Notes under the pieces: generated by a model
The model's input: only the letters and a program-made list of their open reading frames with translations
The model's database searches: none
Told to the model about the DNA's origin: nothing
Made by a program: the position numbers and the translations under genes
In this document: positions 49,364 to 61,200 of the stretch, piece by piece
How the letters are laid out: every line of letters begins with the position of its first letter
Position numbering within the stretch: position 1 is the first letter of the stretch
From: Mercenaria mercenaria
Lineage: Eukaryota > Mollusca > Bivalvia > Venerida > Veneridae
NCBI RefSeq assembly: GCF_021730395.1
Contig: NC_069364.1
Coordinates: 82,763,501 to 82,827,500 of the forward strand
DNA: 64,000 nt
Direction: 5' to 3'

Positions 49364-49468
49364 TTTGTATTGAGAAATATGCACGAGTTCTGCAGTTGAG
49401 ATTTTGCACTACATCAGCGGTGCAATATTAATCCACGAAAACACGAGTGCATATTTCTCGATGCAAAG
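49364..49468. mobile_element. Palindromic MITE, copy B
   Basis: Same family as 43864-43955, in reverse orientation: TGAGAAATATGCACGAGTTC at the left and GTGCATATTTCTCGATGCAA at the right, with a different 40-bp centre. Confidence 0.72.
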
Positions 49469-49847
49469 CTTATCATCATTTTGTTGCATATTCATTTTTA
49501 CTTATAAAATCATACATATTGTGCTTATAATTACTAAATTCAAAATAACAACAATACACTTTGAACCTATGAATTTGATGAAATTCAAATTATTATATAC
49601 TGAATTGCTCTGTTAACTTGAAATGGAAAATCCGTCAATATTTTCAATATCAACATGTTAATTTCATATCAGGTTTGTGGCGTCACTAATGGCACCACAT
49701 TAATGAATGACGTGGAATCAAGAAGTACTTTTACATAATTTTCTCAACCAAGCAAGGACTATTGATTTAAGGGTTACCTTATTGTTACCCGTACGGTTAA
49801 ATGGGTTTACTTCAGACTTTTATCGTTGTTATATTCTATTATGATAA

Positions 49848-49960
49848 AATAATCATTAAAAATTGTGTACAAATTTCATTCAAATCTGTCAAAATTTGGC
49901 AGAGATAAAACAAAAATCCAGGTGTGGAGTTAGAAAAGTCATTGAGTGTATTGTTCTGCT
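49848..49960 (-). repeat. Inverted-pair repeat, right member
   Basis: The reverse complement of this block resembles 47605-47722, sharing CTAACTCCACACCTGG and ATCTCTGCCAAAT. It may be a terminal repeat of a composite element or simply a second insertion in the opposite sense. Confidence 0.65.
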
Positions 49961-49969
49961 CTTCCCTAC

Positions 49970-51095
49970 ATGGACTGTTTACAACAAATAGGAAGTAACT
50001 ACTCAGTGTTACAGGTGAATAAAATCTGTAAAAAGATCCTTTGGAAGCAAAGAATGCAACCAAGAAGAATAATAGCAGACTCGGTTTGATTGAGTCTGTT
50101 CATGAGAGGTTATGAAATGTGCCACACCTTTCGCGCCCCCTAGCACCGGCTTAAGTGGAACACTTTCACACATATGTTGAATTGACTCCATGATCCTAAA
50201 GGACCAGAAAATACAACAAAACTGTAGTCCAACACTGAAAAAAGTAGTCCAAAGTGTAGTTCCAAGTTGTCGACGGAATATGGTATTATGAAGCATATAA
50301 GGGCGTGGTAGTTCTATTTTTGACTCCATGATGCTTTTCTCTTAAATCCTACATAAAACGGACGGAGGGAGTGGAATTTTGTCTTGCAGCTTTCTTAGTC
50401 GTATCCTTAAATGTTAGGCTCTTGGTGCTCTGACTTCAGACAAGTTGTTGAGTACATTGGTGTAATTATGCCTTAGATTTGCCTTAATTTTATGTTTTAC
50501 TTAATATGATCTGGGTTTTTTTCGCTAATGTTAGAGCCTTCTCAGCGGGGATTTTATTTACATTGTGTTGTGTAACTTGTTGAAAATAGGGTAAGTGCGA
50601 GATTGGCATGCCCTAAACGCATTTAAACCCTCAGTTTCCTGACCGTTCCAAGACGGTGCCCCTATTTTCAACTAGTTTTCTGTCTTTCTTGTATTTCGTG
50701 TTGCGTATGTTTTCGTGTCTGTTGTTAGCGTTTCTTTCCTTTTTCTCCTCGCTCCCCCTATCGCCCCCATCCTTTTCCCTTGCGCTCCCTTGTTTTGGCA
50801 TCCTCTCCCCCTTTACTATGAGTAAATTTTCGTGCCCACCTTAATTTTGGCTGCCGGAATCCTAAGGCGGCGCCCGATTGTTGTTTCTTTCCTGCTTATA
50901 TGTGTGCGTTTGTGTGCTTGTGCCTCTGTGTGTCTTGGGTGGTTCCCTAAAGTGTTGTTATATCTTATCTTACTTGTCTGCTTATCTATGTTAGTTAGTT
51001 GTGTGTGGGTGTGGGTGTGTTTGTCTTTGGTACATGAATGTCTATGCTACTGTGGTTTACGTTGTAGTGTAACTGTATTCCCTTTGTATATTCAT
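49970..51095. other. Unassigned, mixed composition
   Basis: A less AT-rich stretch with T/C-rich runs at 50650-50830 and T/G-rich runs at 50880-51060. A 106-codon minus-strand frame at 50009-50329 has no recognisable motif. It may be part of an unrecognised repeat. Confidence 0.35.
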
Positions 51096-51098
51096 CCT

Positions 51099-52994
51099 CC
51101 CAGCCAGCATTCTATATCGGCCCGATATCAAACAGACGTCGTTGTCTATTACGGCCCGATATCGGCTTCAATTTCGGCTGCAAATAGGAATGATGTCGGT
51201 CCGACATCAGCAGGCGGTATCGGGCCAACATCATAATGACATCGGTCCGATATTGGCAAACGATATTTGGCTAACGTCAAAATGATATCGGTCCGATATT
51301 GGCAGATCATATCGTGGTCGCGAAATAGTGTGACACGCAGTGCTTTATCAAAGTTTTCTTTAAAGGTCAAACGTTGTTATTATTTGCCGGCTTCGATTTG
51401 GTTGAAAAATGTGTAGGGAAACACGTAGCATTCAATGAGACTTCAGCTAATTGGTTAAAAATGTGTTGCTTTGAATCATGAAAATATCCTTAAATCTGGA
51501 AATGTAATGTTTTCTGTGCATTTTGAAGTATTTTATAGCTGCCTGGCTATATATACTGAACAGCAAAAGAAACTATCCAGTTTTATAACTGGGGTATTTT
51601 TTATTTAAAACTTTAATTTATAACTCACTTGTGTTTTTCATATCACATTACACTTGAAGAACTACACGTGTAAAAATTTTACAAAATCAATCAACCATGA
51701 AGTCAGTAACCCCACAATAGCCGTTTTGCATGAAATTCACGTGCGCCTGTAATTAACAATTTTCTTTGTGAAATTTTATTGTCATTGGAAATATTGATAA
51801 TTGGCTAACTCGAAAAACAGCATAAAGTTTAAAATATAGTGTTGATTGCACCGCACGACTGAATCAAATTTAGCGCGAGCGCCCAATTTGGATGTTACAA
51901 TGCAACTGACGCGCAGAAGATATAGCCTTTCAAACGGCTGTTGTGGGACTACTGACCACACGGCTGACTGATTTTTAAAAATTGATCACGTGAAGATCTT
52001 CAAGTGTAATTTTGGTATGAAGAGACAATTCAAATTTGAAAAATTAATTTTTATTTCAAAATATACCAGTTATACAACTGGATAGTTTTTTTTTTTTGCT
52101 GTTCAGTATAATTAACTCTGAAATTAGCAATTTAGTGAAGTAAGTACTTGTTGGAGTTCACCACTAAATTCTATGCACAGTTGAGGGTGGTTGTCTTTGA
52201 ATGAAAATAGAAAAAATATGGATCCCGCATGCCCATGTAAAAATGTTATTTTTTGGTGTCTGGAAGGCTATTTGACAGGGTAAATGGCACATAACGTGTC
52301 AACAAAAGTTCTGAGGGGGTCCTACAGAGTCATTTCTTACAATGTAAGCCTATGGAAAAATTAATAGCAGTGGGTGACCTAAATATACACATTATATATT
52401 CTCAGAGTAATTTTCTCGAGAACTAATGTGTCTCGCATCATGTGTATGATGCTTATTTGATTTTATTGATATGCTATTTTTCACAACTATATACTGCATG
52501 TTTTATACAGTTACGTAAGCTTTCTGTATATTCTTAACACTATTAAAATTGTTAGATTAGAATTTAAAACATATTTATATTTTCAACTTTTTGTAAATAT
52601 AAATACTTCTATGGCGGCATTTTACATAAAAATAAAAATGCATCTTAATTATTATCTCCCTTTATTACACAAAATTTTGATAAATACCGTCTACAAATTT
52701 TGTTTGGAACCTATTTTGATTAATTCTGTCATACATCATATTTGCTTAATAACTCAGCACATATCAACAATTAGATTATTTTTTCACGCTTATCAGTAAT
52801 ATTTTGAAAAATATAGTTATATTAGAGAATCCAATATCGGCTCGATGTCAATCCGACGTACGAAATGTTACACTGATTGATGTCGATCTACCGATTTCAA
52901 TATTTTGCGGCACTACAACGGCCCTACATCGGCATATTTTGCCGACATTCCGACATTATACCTATATCGGGTCGATATAGTCATGCTGGCTGGG
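51099..52994. mobile_element. DNA element with CCCAGCCAGCAT terminal inverted repeats
   Basis: The left end CCCAGCCAGCATTCTATATC is matched at the right end, inverted, by CCCAGCCAGCATGACTATAT. Inside each end are many ATCGGTCCGATAT-type palindromes; related blocks occur near 5750-5880 and 22180-22270. No transposase is seen. The interior carries a separate TA-flanked MITE (51556-52106). I could not see a clear target duplication. Confidence 0.65.
51556..52106. mobile_element. Tc1/mariner-type MITE nested in a larger element
   Basis: It begins CTGAACAGCAAAAGAAACTA, and its end is the inverse with a longer A/T run. The terminal repeats extend for about 60 bp and include CTATCCAGTTTTATAACTGG. 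The element is flanked by TA on both sides (51554-51555 and 52107-52108), the target duplication of the Tc1/mariner superfamily. At 551 bp it has no transposase. Confidence 0.82.
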
Positions 52995-53654
52995 CTTGTT
53001 CTACTTTTCCCTTCACCCCCCCCCCCCCCTTTCTATCCCTTCCTCCCCCTCTGTCTATATTTTGCATAAAATTAAAATGTACTTGTTGGGTTTTCGAAAC
53101 AACCCATATATAATATTTTTCCGTTACAGCTTCTTTTTGTTGTGGGTCTACTTTGCAAATGCGTGGCTCTGAGGCTGTGTTTGTGGTTTTCTGTTCTTCC
53201 GAGAAATCTACCCTTACATATTACCTTTTTTTTAGCTTTATTGCTTATTGCATTGAGACCTATATGTTGTGACCATTCTATTGAGAAATAATCTAGACCA
53301 CTTTTGTACTGAATTTCCAGGCTTTAGTTGTATTCATTGAAAAAATGTCAGCATACGTGTAATTGCTAAACAGCAAATTTCATGGGAACATTTTCAGAGG
53401 GGTGTTGTTGACTATTAAACCCCTTTGAGCGGTGAACTGTGTCATGTTAAATATTTAAAAGAAATATCAAGTTCCTCAGCAAATAAAACCTTTCCTGTAA
53501 GAATCGTAGCAGAAAAAAGGTACATAAAAGAGTTGAAGCTATAAATATCTATTTCTACACACATGACAAAAAAACCCTGACAACATATTTGGTTGTATTT
53601 TCTTTAACACCTGTCAAGTAGGATCTATAAACGTAGAATGTGTACATGTGTTAC

Positions 53655-53880
53655 CTATTTGCACGGATACGTTGGCCTAATTCTTTAATATCTTGTATAA
53701 ACATTTCCGTCTGAAATAAATAAAATTTCACAGGTAAAACGTCTTTTGTTAGAGCTGGGAAATAATCATGACTCAACACACCAATAGAATATTCATCTGA
53801 TCCGCCCATGGCTTTGTACAACATTTGTCCTCCTGATGTCAGAAATGGAGAAGTATATATGTTTGGCGCACCAGCTTTGA
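53655..53880 (-). CDS. Isolated candidate exon, possibly Cache-like extracellular domain
   Basis: A 226-bp open segment lies between a CTTACAG acceptor and an AATAG/GTAACA donor on the minus strand. The translation contains GAPNIYTSPFLTSGGQML, SIGVLSHDYFPALTKDVLPV and QDIKELGQRIRAN. The pattern of a strand pair followed by IGVLSHDYF recalls Cache domains of alpha2/delta-type or VWA-Cache proteins, but this is a weak impression. No neighbouring exons were recognised, so it could be a gene fragment. Codon choice and splice sites look real. Confidence 0.4.
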
Positions 53881-53889
53881 CTGTAAGCG

Positions 53890-55200
53890 TTAACTTTACA
53901 AATATGGTAGTTACTCAACACTACAATGTTCTTAAATATATGTTACTTGCCACTTTATAACAAAAGGTATACACAAATTTTAAAAAAAAAGAAGAGATAA
54001 GAATTGGTACCATAATTTGAGATTTTTTCGCTACGAATTTTTGAATCAGTTTATCTTTATTCATTGACTTTTCAAAGCCTGATTTAAAAAAAAACGGTTG
54101 TCAGCAGGGCTGGGAATATACGCATACATGTTTTTATGTCCCGATTCTGAATTAAAATGCAACTGTCGTTGCATCCTATCTAACTTGGGAATTATCTCCA
54201 ATTTCGTCGCATTGATGTTTGACTAAAGATCACTTGTTTTATGTATCAAAATACTCTAAAATCAAGAAGGAATATATGTCTTCAAACAACAAAATCGCAA
54301 GTTTCCAATCATTTAAATTCTCTTTTCTTATTTGAAACATATACCATATGGTTGAATAATCAGGTTAGAGAGTTTTTAATACTGATTCACTTTAAACGGT
54401 CTTATCAGTTTATCCACTGTGTGGTTAAATCCACGGACTAGCAATATAATTGTTTGATCCTACCTATTGTAACAGGTTTATGTGTGACTTGTGGCTATAT
54501 TTTGCAAGACCAAGATAACCATAAATTATACAAAGTATACACCATTCTAAAGGTCCCCGAGGGTGGCGGTAAGATCTTTTAAATACTAGAAATATCATGA
54601 ATAAGTAACCAAAATTGCAATTTCCCATTGTGGAAATCTGGCAAAAACACCATTTTGATTTTTTGTGAGAATTTTTTACAATTGTTTGTGTCACGGAAAT
54701 GCTGCTTTAATGCTAACTTAGATCTCATTATATAGAAAGTTTTATAACAATCCACCAAGACCTAAAGTCTAAATTACAAATTTAAAACGTTTGGTGTCAA
54801 AAATGGGTGAAATTAACTATGAAAAATACCCAGTCAGAATCGTCCTTTTTGTGCTGTTGTTGCCTTTTTCTTAGACCAAAAATGTGGACAAGGTTCACTT
54901 AGGCTTATATGACCTACACAATTTGAAAACAATACTTCTGGATGAAAGATAATTTGCTCTTTACTCAATTTAGAGACTTTTAGCTTTACAGTCATTTTTG
55001 TGCAAAAGTGAACCTTCTTCTTGGCGATATTTTGATAAATTAAAAATATAGTTACTATTACCACGCTATATATCTTATTATTTTTCTTTGTGGTAATTCT
55101 TATACTTGTTGGTGTTTAAGTATTCCAAAACCGGAAACTTACGAAGCACGCCACCGGAAATCGATATTTCAGGCGCCATCTTCCATAAAAAGAAAGAGAT
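53890..55200. other. Upstream region of the DBHS gene
   Basis: Nothing coding was recognised. The DBHS promoter should lie in the right part, just above 55200, but no TATA box or other firm element can be named. A minus-strand open stretch at 54464-54694 looks like chance or repeat sequence. Confidence 0.4.
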
Positions 55201-55226
55201 AATTAGGAATAGTTTTTTTTTCAATA

Positions 55227-58200
55227 ATGGCTTCAGCTGTTGGTAAAACCCCACCAAAACCCCCAGTAGAAGTAAAAGAAGAAACACCAAATAAACAGAA
55301 TCAGAATGAAAGAAAATCTGAGGAGAAAGAGATAAAGAACGAAAAAAATCAAGGGCCGCAACAACAAGACAACAGAAATAGAAATCAAAATCGTGAAAAT
55401 CGATTTCAGAACAATGATAATAGGTTTCAGAATCGCAGAGGTGGTAGGAATCAGAACCAAAGATTCAATCAGCGAGGTCCAAATCAACAAAGAGATGCTT
55501 CTAGAGACGGTCACAGTGGAAATCCGTTTGAGCCCATGGGGGATTTCTATGGCGAGCAGAACGAAACTCCAAAGGAGCCTAAAAAATTTACTGGCAGGTG
55601 CAGACTGTTTGTGGGGAATATCACACCAGATGTGACTGAAGAACAGTTTAAAGAAATGTTCACACCATTTGGTGAAGTTTCAGAAGTGTTTGTAAATGCT
55701 GCAAGAGGCTTTGGATTCATCCGCTTGGTAAATTTTTTGCAACAATGCATTTTAGCACTCCCCTGAAGTTAACAATGAGCATATGTAGCAAGTTGGTGTG
55801 TGTTGGGTAAAGCGAGGGTGTTGGGGCAACAGCCCCCAAACATATTCATCTAAAAATAAAGTTACCCCTTATAACTTAACTAGAATTAACTAGAATTCTT
55901 AAAGAGTGTGCTGATGAAATAGCACCAATTTTCACTCTCATTTTCAATAAGTCATTACAGTCCGGACTCGTACCATCTGATTGGAATCAGGCAAATGTCA
56001 CCCCTGTCTTTAAAAAGGGGGAGAAGTTTAAACCTAGCAACTATAGGCCAGTGTCACTGACGTGCATTGCATGCAAAATACTTGAACACATTGTAGTTAG
56101 TAACACCCTTGATCATCTGGATGCAAATGATATTATAGTTGACAATCAGCATGGCTTTCGAGCACGTAGATCATGTGAGACCCAACTTGTGGGCTTTGTT
56201 CATGATCTTGTCAAGTCTGTAAAGGAAGGCCAGGTTGATGTCGCTATAATGGATTTTAGTAAAGCTTTTGATGTAGTAGACCATAGAAGACTCCTCCACA
56301 AGCTTAAATTTTATGGTATCAGAGGCAATGCTCATCACTGGATAAAAGCCTTTCTCAGTAATAGAACGCAGAAAGTAGTTGTTGATGGTGCTATGTCGTC
56401 TGTAGCCACAGTTGATTCTGGTGTCCCCCAGGGTTCCGTCTTAGGGCCTCTTCTATTTCTTCTCTACATAAACGACCTCCCTGCCAGTGTTCGTTCGGAT
56501 GTGAGACTGTTTGCTGATGACTGTATCATCTATAGAGTAATACGCTCAGCTGTGGACTCACATACCCTTCAAGCAGATCTGGACAGACTGGCAGGGTGGG
56601 AGAGGAAGTGGAGGATGGCCTTCAACGTAGACAAATGCCACATCATGCACATTACCCCACCTAGATCTAAACCAGTCATGACTGACTACTTTCTTCACAG
56701 CCAACCCTTGTCTGAGGTCAAACAAGCTACCTATCTCGGTGTGGAACTTTCATCTAATCTCTCTTGGTCTCCACACATTAGCAAAATAACAAATAAGGCC
56801 AGTCAAAATCTTGGGTTCTTAAAACGAAATCTACATTCTACCAAACCTGAAACTAAAGCAGCAGCCTACAAATCAATAGTCAGACCTTCCTTGGAATACT
56901 GTGCTTCTGTTTGGGACCCTTATCAATTAAATGACAAGCAGAAATTAGAAAATGTACAAAAGAGGGCCGCTAGGTTTGTTACCAACAACTATTCAAAGTC
57001 GCCGGGTACTGTAACACAATTACTACAGCAATTACAATGGGAGTCCTTAGAGCGCAGAAGACAGAACATCCGTCTTAGCCTCTTCCATAAAATACATTAT
57101 GGGCTTGTTGACATAATACCTTTACAATATATGGATCCACTATTAAGAACATCCAGACATCACCATCAACTAGCATATCATATACCACACTCATCAGTTG
57201 ACTACATAAAGTACTCATTTTTCCCTAGGACAATAGTTGAATGGAACTCACTGCCGGTGCACTTAGTCAGTGCTGACTCAAACGCTGTGTTTAAGTCGGG
57301 ACTGACTGTGTTACCACACATCCCCTAGACAGTACATATATGCTTTTATCTTTTAACAGTACTAACTCTCTTGTTTCTTCACCATGTACATAGTAGATTA
57401 TGCAATGTATAGGCTTTAAGGGCTTGAGTAGGTTTTTGCACTATTTTTTATCACATTGTCAATGTCCTCCTGGGTGGATTGAGTAGCTTGGGAGGCTTGA
57501 TAATCTTTCACTTTACTAACCCCCACGCATGGCCATTATAGTCCAACAGGACTGCTTGCCATTATCAAAGATGATGATGATGATGATGAACTTTTGATTT
57601 CTAAGATATTTTTAAACTATTATAGGGGCCGCTAAAGTGCAAGTGCTCCAAATTTTTAAACATATTTTGGGTATGATGCTGATACATTTTTAATAAAAAT
57701 AAAGAGTTTATTTACGATAGTTGATAATTTGTATTATGATCATCACCAGTGAGTGACCCACATGTGTGATTTCTCCAGATATCTGTAGGTTACATTTTAT
57801 GTGCAACTGTCAAGTTGTATTCATTAAACTTGTGATAGTGTGTGTCCCTTATAGAAGGCAAAAGACAACACGAGTCATTACTGAAAGCTGTTTAATCGGT
57901 ATTGTTTTGTGTTTGAAATTTTATGTCTAATAAGTAAATATTTGCAAAAGTACGTAAGCAAAGCCTTATTAACAAGTGATCCTCCTGGCAACTTATTTGA
58001 GATGATTGAAATAATTAGTATTTTGATGATTATACATGTATATTTTTTAACAGGATTTCAGAATAAATGCTGAGAGAGCAAAGATGGAATTGGATGGGCA
58101 GATGCGAAATAACAGAGTACTCAGAGTGAGATTTGCCACACATGGAGCTGCTCTGAAAGTATTCAATCTGTCTCCATTTGTATCAAATGAACTTCTAGAA

Positions 58201-61200
58201 CAAGCATTTTCTCAGTTTGGTGAAGTAGAACGTGCAGTTGTATGTGTAGATGATCGAGGCAGATCCTGCGGGGAAGGAATAGTGGAGTTTGCCAGAAAAC
58301 CTGGTGCACAGTCAGCTCTCAAAAGGATAAATGAGGGTGTTTTCTTGTTGTCAGCGTAAGTATCATACATAGTACAGGGCTCAAGCTGGGTTCAATTTTT
58401 TGGGAAAAGTAACTTATTTAGGGCTAACTTAAATGGTAAGATGTGGGGAGACTGCATCAGTATTTTATTCTACTCCAACATTAAATCTTGTTAGTGATTC
58501 CAAAATGGCTATAATTTTCTTGGTTATTCTAGATAAAATGTATTGCTGTGACCATTCATTTTCTTAGTTACATCATTTCCCATGCAGTGATTATTGGTTT
58601 AATATAGAATTCTGAAAAAGATGTTCTAAAAAATTCCAGCTTACGCTGTAATGTAAGTCTTACCCTTCTTCTAACCATTTTGGTGCTATATCTTGTATTA
58701 AGGTAGGATGAAGGGGTTTTATATTAAGAGTCAGCATCTCACTTGAATAAGAATGGGTGTAAGTTGTTTTAAAACTTGAAAAAAACTTTCAAATCTATAC
58801 ATTCATGAAAATCTTTTTGAACTAGTTGATACTTTTAAACAAGCAGCTTACAAGACATTATATTACCATGGAGACCAAATAATAGTACATTGGAGCTATC
58901 TTGTTTTTCTTTGGCATAACTGTTCACTTCTTGTGCGCAAACCTCAGGTCTTTATCTCAAGGGTCAAGGTCACACTTGGGGGTCAGAGGTCAGTTAAGAG
59001 CTTGCCCAGGCTGTAACTTTGCCATACGCAAACAATCTTTTTTTATTTGGCATAAATGTTTGCCCCAATGAGACAGTGTCGCGTGCAACTCCCAGTCCTT
59101 TTGACAGCTGCTGGGCGAGACATGTTGATTGGCATAGGGAGTTGGACCAAATAGTAACCCCTTTACTAGGACAGGTAGGAAAGGCCCTGCAAAGCACATC
59201 CCTTTAATTTATTTGTATTCATTTCAAGTTGATTTTGTTTTATAGATATCCAAGACCAGTACGTGTTGAGATGCTTGAACAAAGAGATGAGGAGGACGGT
59301 CTCACTGAAAAATTTGTTCAAAGAAATGATGGGTTCAGGAAAGACAGAGAAAAGGAACCAAGGTTTGCTCCGCCCGGATCATTCGAGTTTGAATTTGGCA
59401 TGAAACATAGGCAGATTGATGACATGGAAAAAGAGAGAAATGAGAGAATTAAACAAGAAATGGAAAACGAGACAATCGGAAAGAGACATGCTAGTTGGGA
59501 TACAGCCAGATTACCACAATCAAATCAGACAAGGTAAGACAGTGTTGTAGAAGTAAAATTCGCATCTCGTGAGAATTCATTGTTCATGCTGTCGGTTGTC
59601 CAGATTAATTTTCACTGTCTTATCGAATTCATTACCTCACTTTTGGAGAATAGAACTTGCATATTTGCTTTTAAACTGACTGTTTGACTTGATATATTAT
59701 TTTTGATTTATACAAGTGTCTGTTCAATCTGGGCTTTTCCCTATAAAGACCCCTCTGGTAAAAGGAGGCAGTTTCAAAGAAATATTTTTTCCCAGTTCTG
59801 AACTTAAATTCCCATTTTTCTCAAAAATCTGTGATTTCCGCAATATTCCAAATTTTGTTGGCCATATATGGCTTAATTGAATCTTGTCGTTTTAAAATCA
59901 GTCAATAATCAGTTGATTTTAATTTCCGTGTACCAAGTCCAGGCTTAATTCTATGTTATCCGGATAAATAATGTTAAACCATTACTTCCCGTGTGTCACA
60001 CATGCAGAACTACCTTAATTTATAGATGTTTTCCCTGTTCTGCCTGTGTGGTGGCATTTCTAAAATGATGAAAAAATGGCCTTTAAGGTACATTTACAGG
60101 TGTAATCATGCACATGAGCACAACAAACAGCAACAAAAAGTGATAAATTCAAATTTAAAGTAATTGGTTTTCCTAAGGCGGAAAATTTGATTACAAAGAA
60201 AGATTTGAAGTCAACATTAATTTTTCTGTTGCAGAGGTAATCTTCCATTTGTTGTCAGCTACTAGAATAGTTCAATTTCTGATTTGTTTTTAGAAGTAGT
60301 TGTTTGACTGGTTCTAAAACAGAAACTCGAGGTTGCTTACTGTCAGTACACAAAGGTATTGATATTGAAAAGAAAGTCTTACCTGATTTTAAGCTATAAG
60401 TTGCACAATGATTTTGCAGATTTGATGAGACAGCAAGAAGAATTGAAGAGGTTGGATGAAATGAAAAATGAGCACATGAGACGTAGACAAGAAATGGACA
60501 TGAGGTAAGAGAGAGGTGGTAACAGAACCTCTACCAATGCTTAGGGCTAAAAAGTATTGCTTGTTTAGGGTAAGTTAACCCTGACCCTACATAGCAAAGA
60601 CCTACCCTAGATTTTTTTTCCCAGTTGTATAGCAAAAATATCAAAGTTGAAATGGGGATCAATGCAAATAGGTTATAATTTTTTTACTAACAATGTTAGT
60701 TTCTGACCTTTGTAACAATAACATTTCTAATAAGTTTATTTCTTATCTCCTAAATGACCATAAGGGTCACAATTCTACAAAAATGTCCGAGATAAGTATT
60801 CGAACACAATTTTTGGCCAGAGGATAGGGAATATCGAAATATTCAGGTACTCATTACAGCCCTAATATTTACAACTATCTATTCCTTTATGTAAATTAAG
60901 TTCCTTGCAGAGAACATGTAGGTGCTGGTATTAGGATGTACGAACTAAGAATTTGTTTTAAAACAGACTGGTTACATATCTGGACTACTGTCAGAATTGT
61001 GCTTAACACTGAAAGACATTTTGTCACCTCGGCAAAACAACTAGATAATCTTTCTATATTTCTGTGTAGCTGTCTGCTGAGGTGATTATTATTTATTCAT
61101 ACTTCATTTACATTTTTTTTTGTATTTACACCTACCTATTGCATTGCAGGAGAAGAGAGCAACAAATGCAGGGTGGTATGGGTGACAATATAATGAGACA

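Noticed and set aside
50009-50329. 106-codon minus-strand frame
   Set aside because: No motif, no neighbouring exons, and adjoining sequence looks like dispersed repeat.
50340-53100. Possible LTR-type fossil around the T/C-rich runs
   Set aside because: No paired long direct repeats, primer site or coding domain could be seen; the inverted ends support DNA elements instead.
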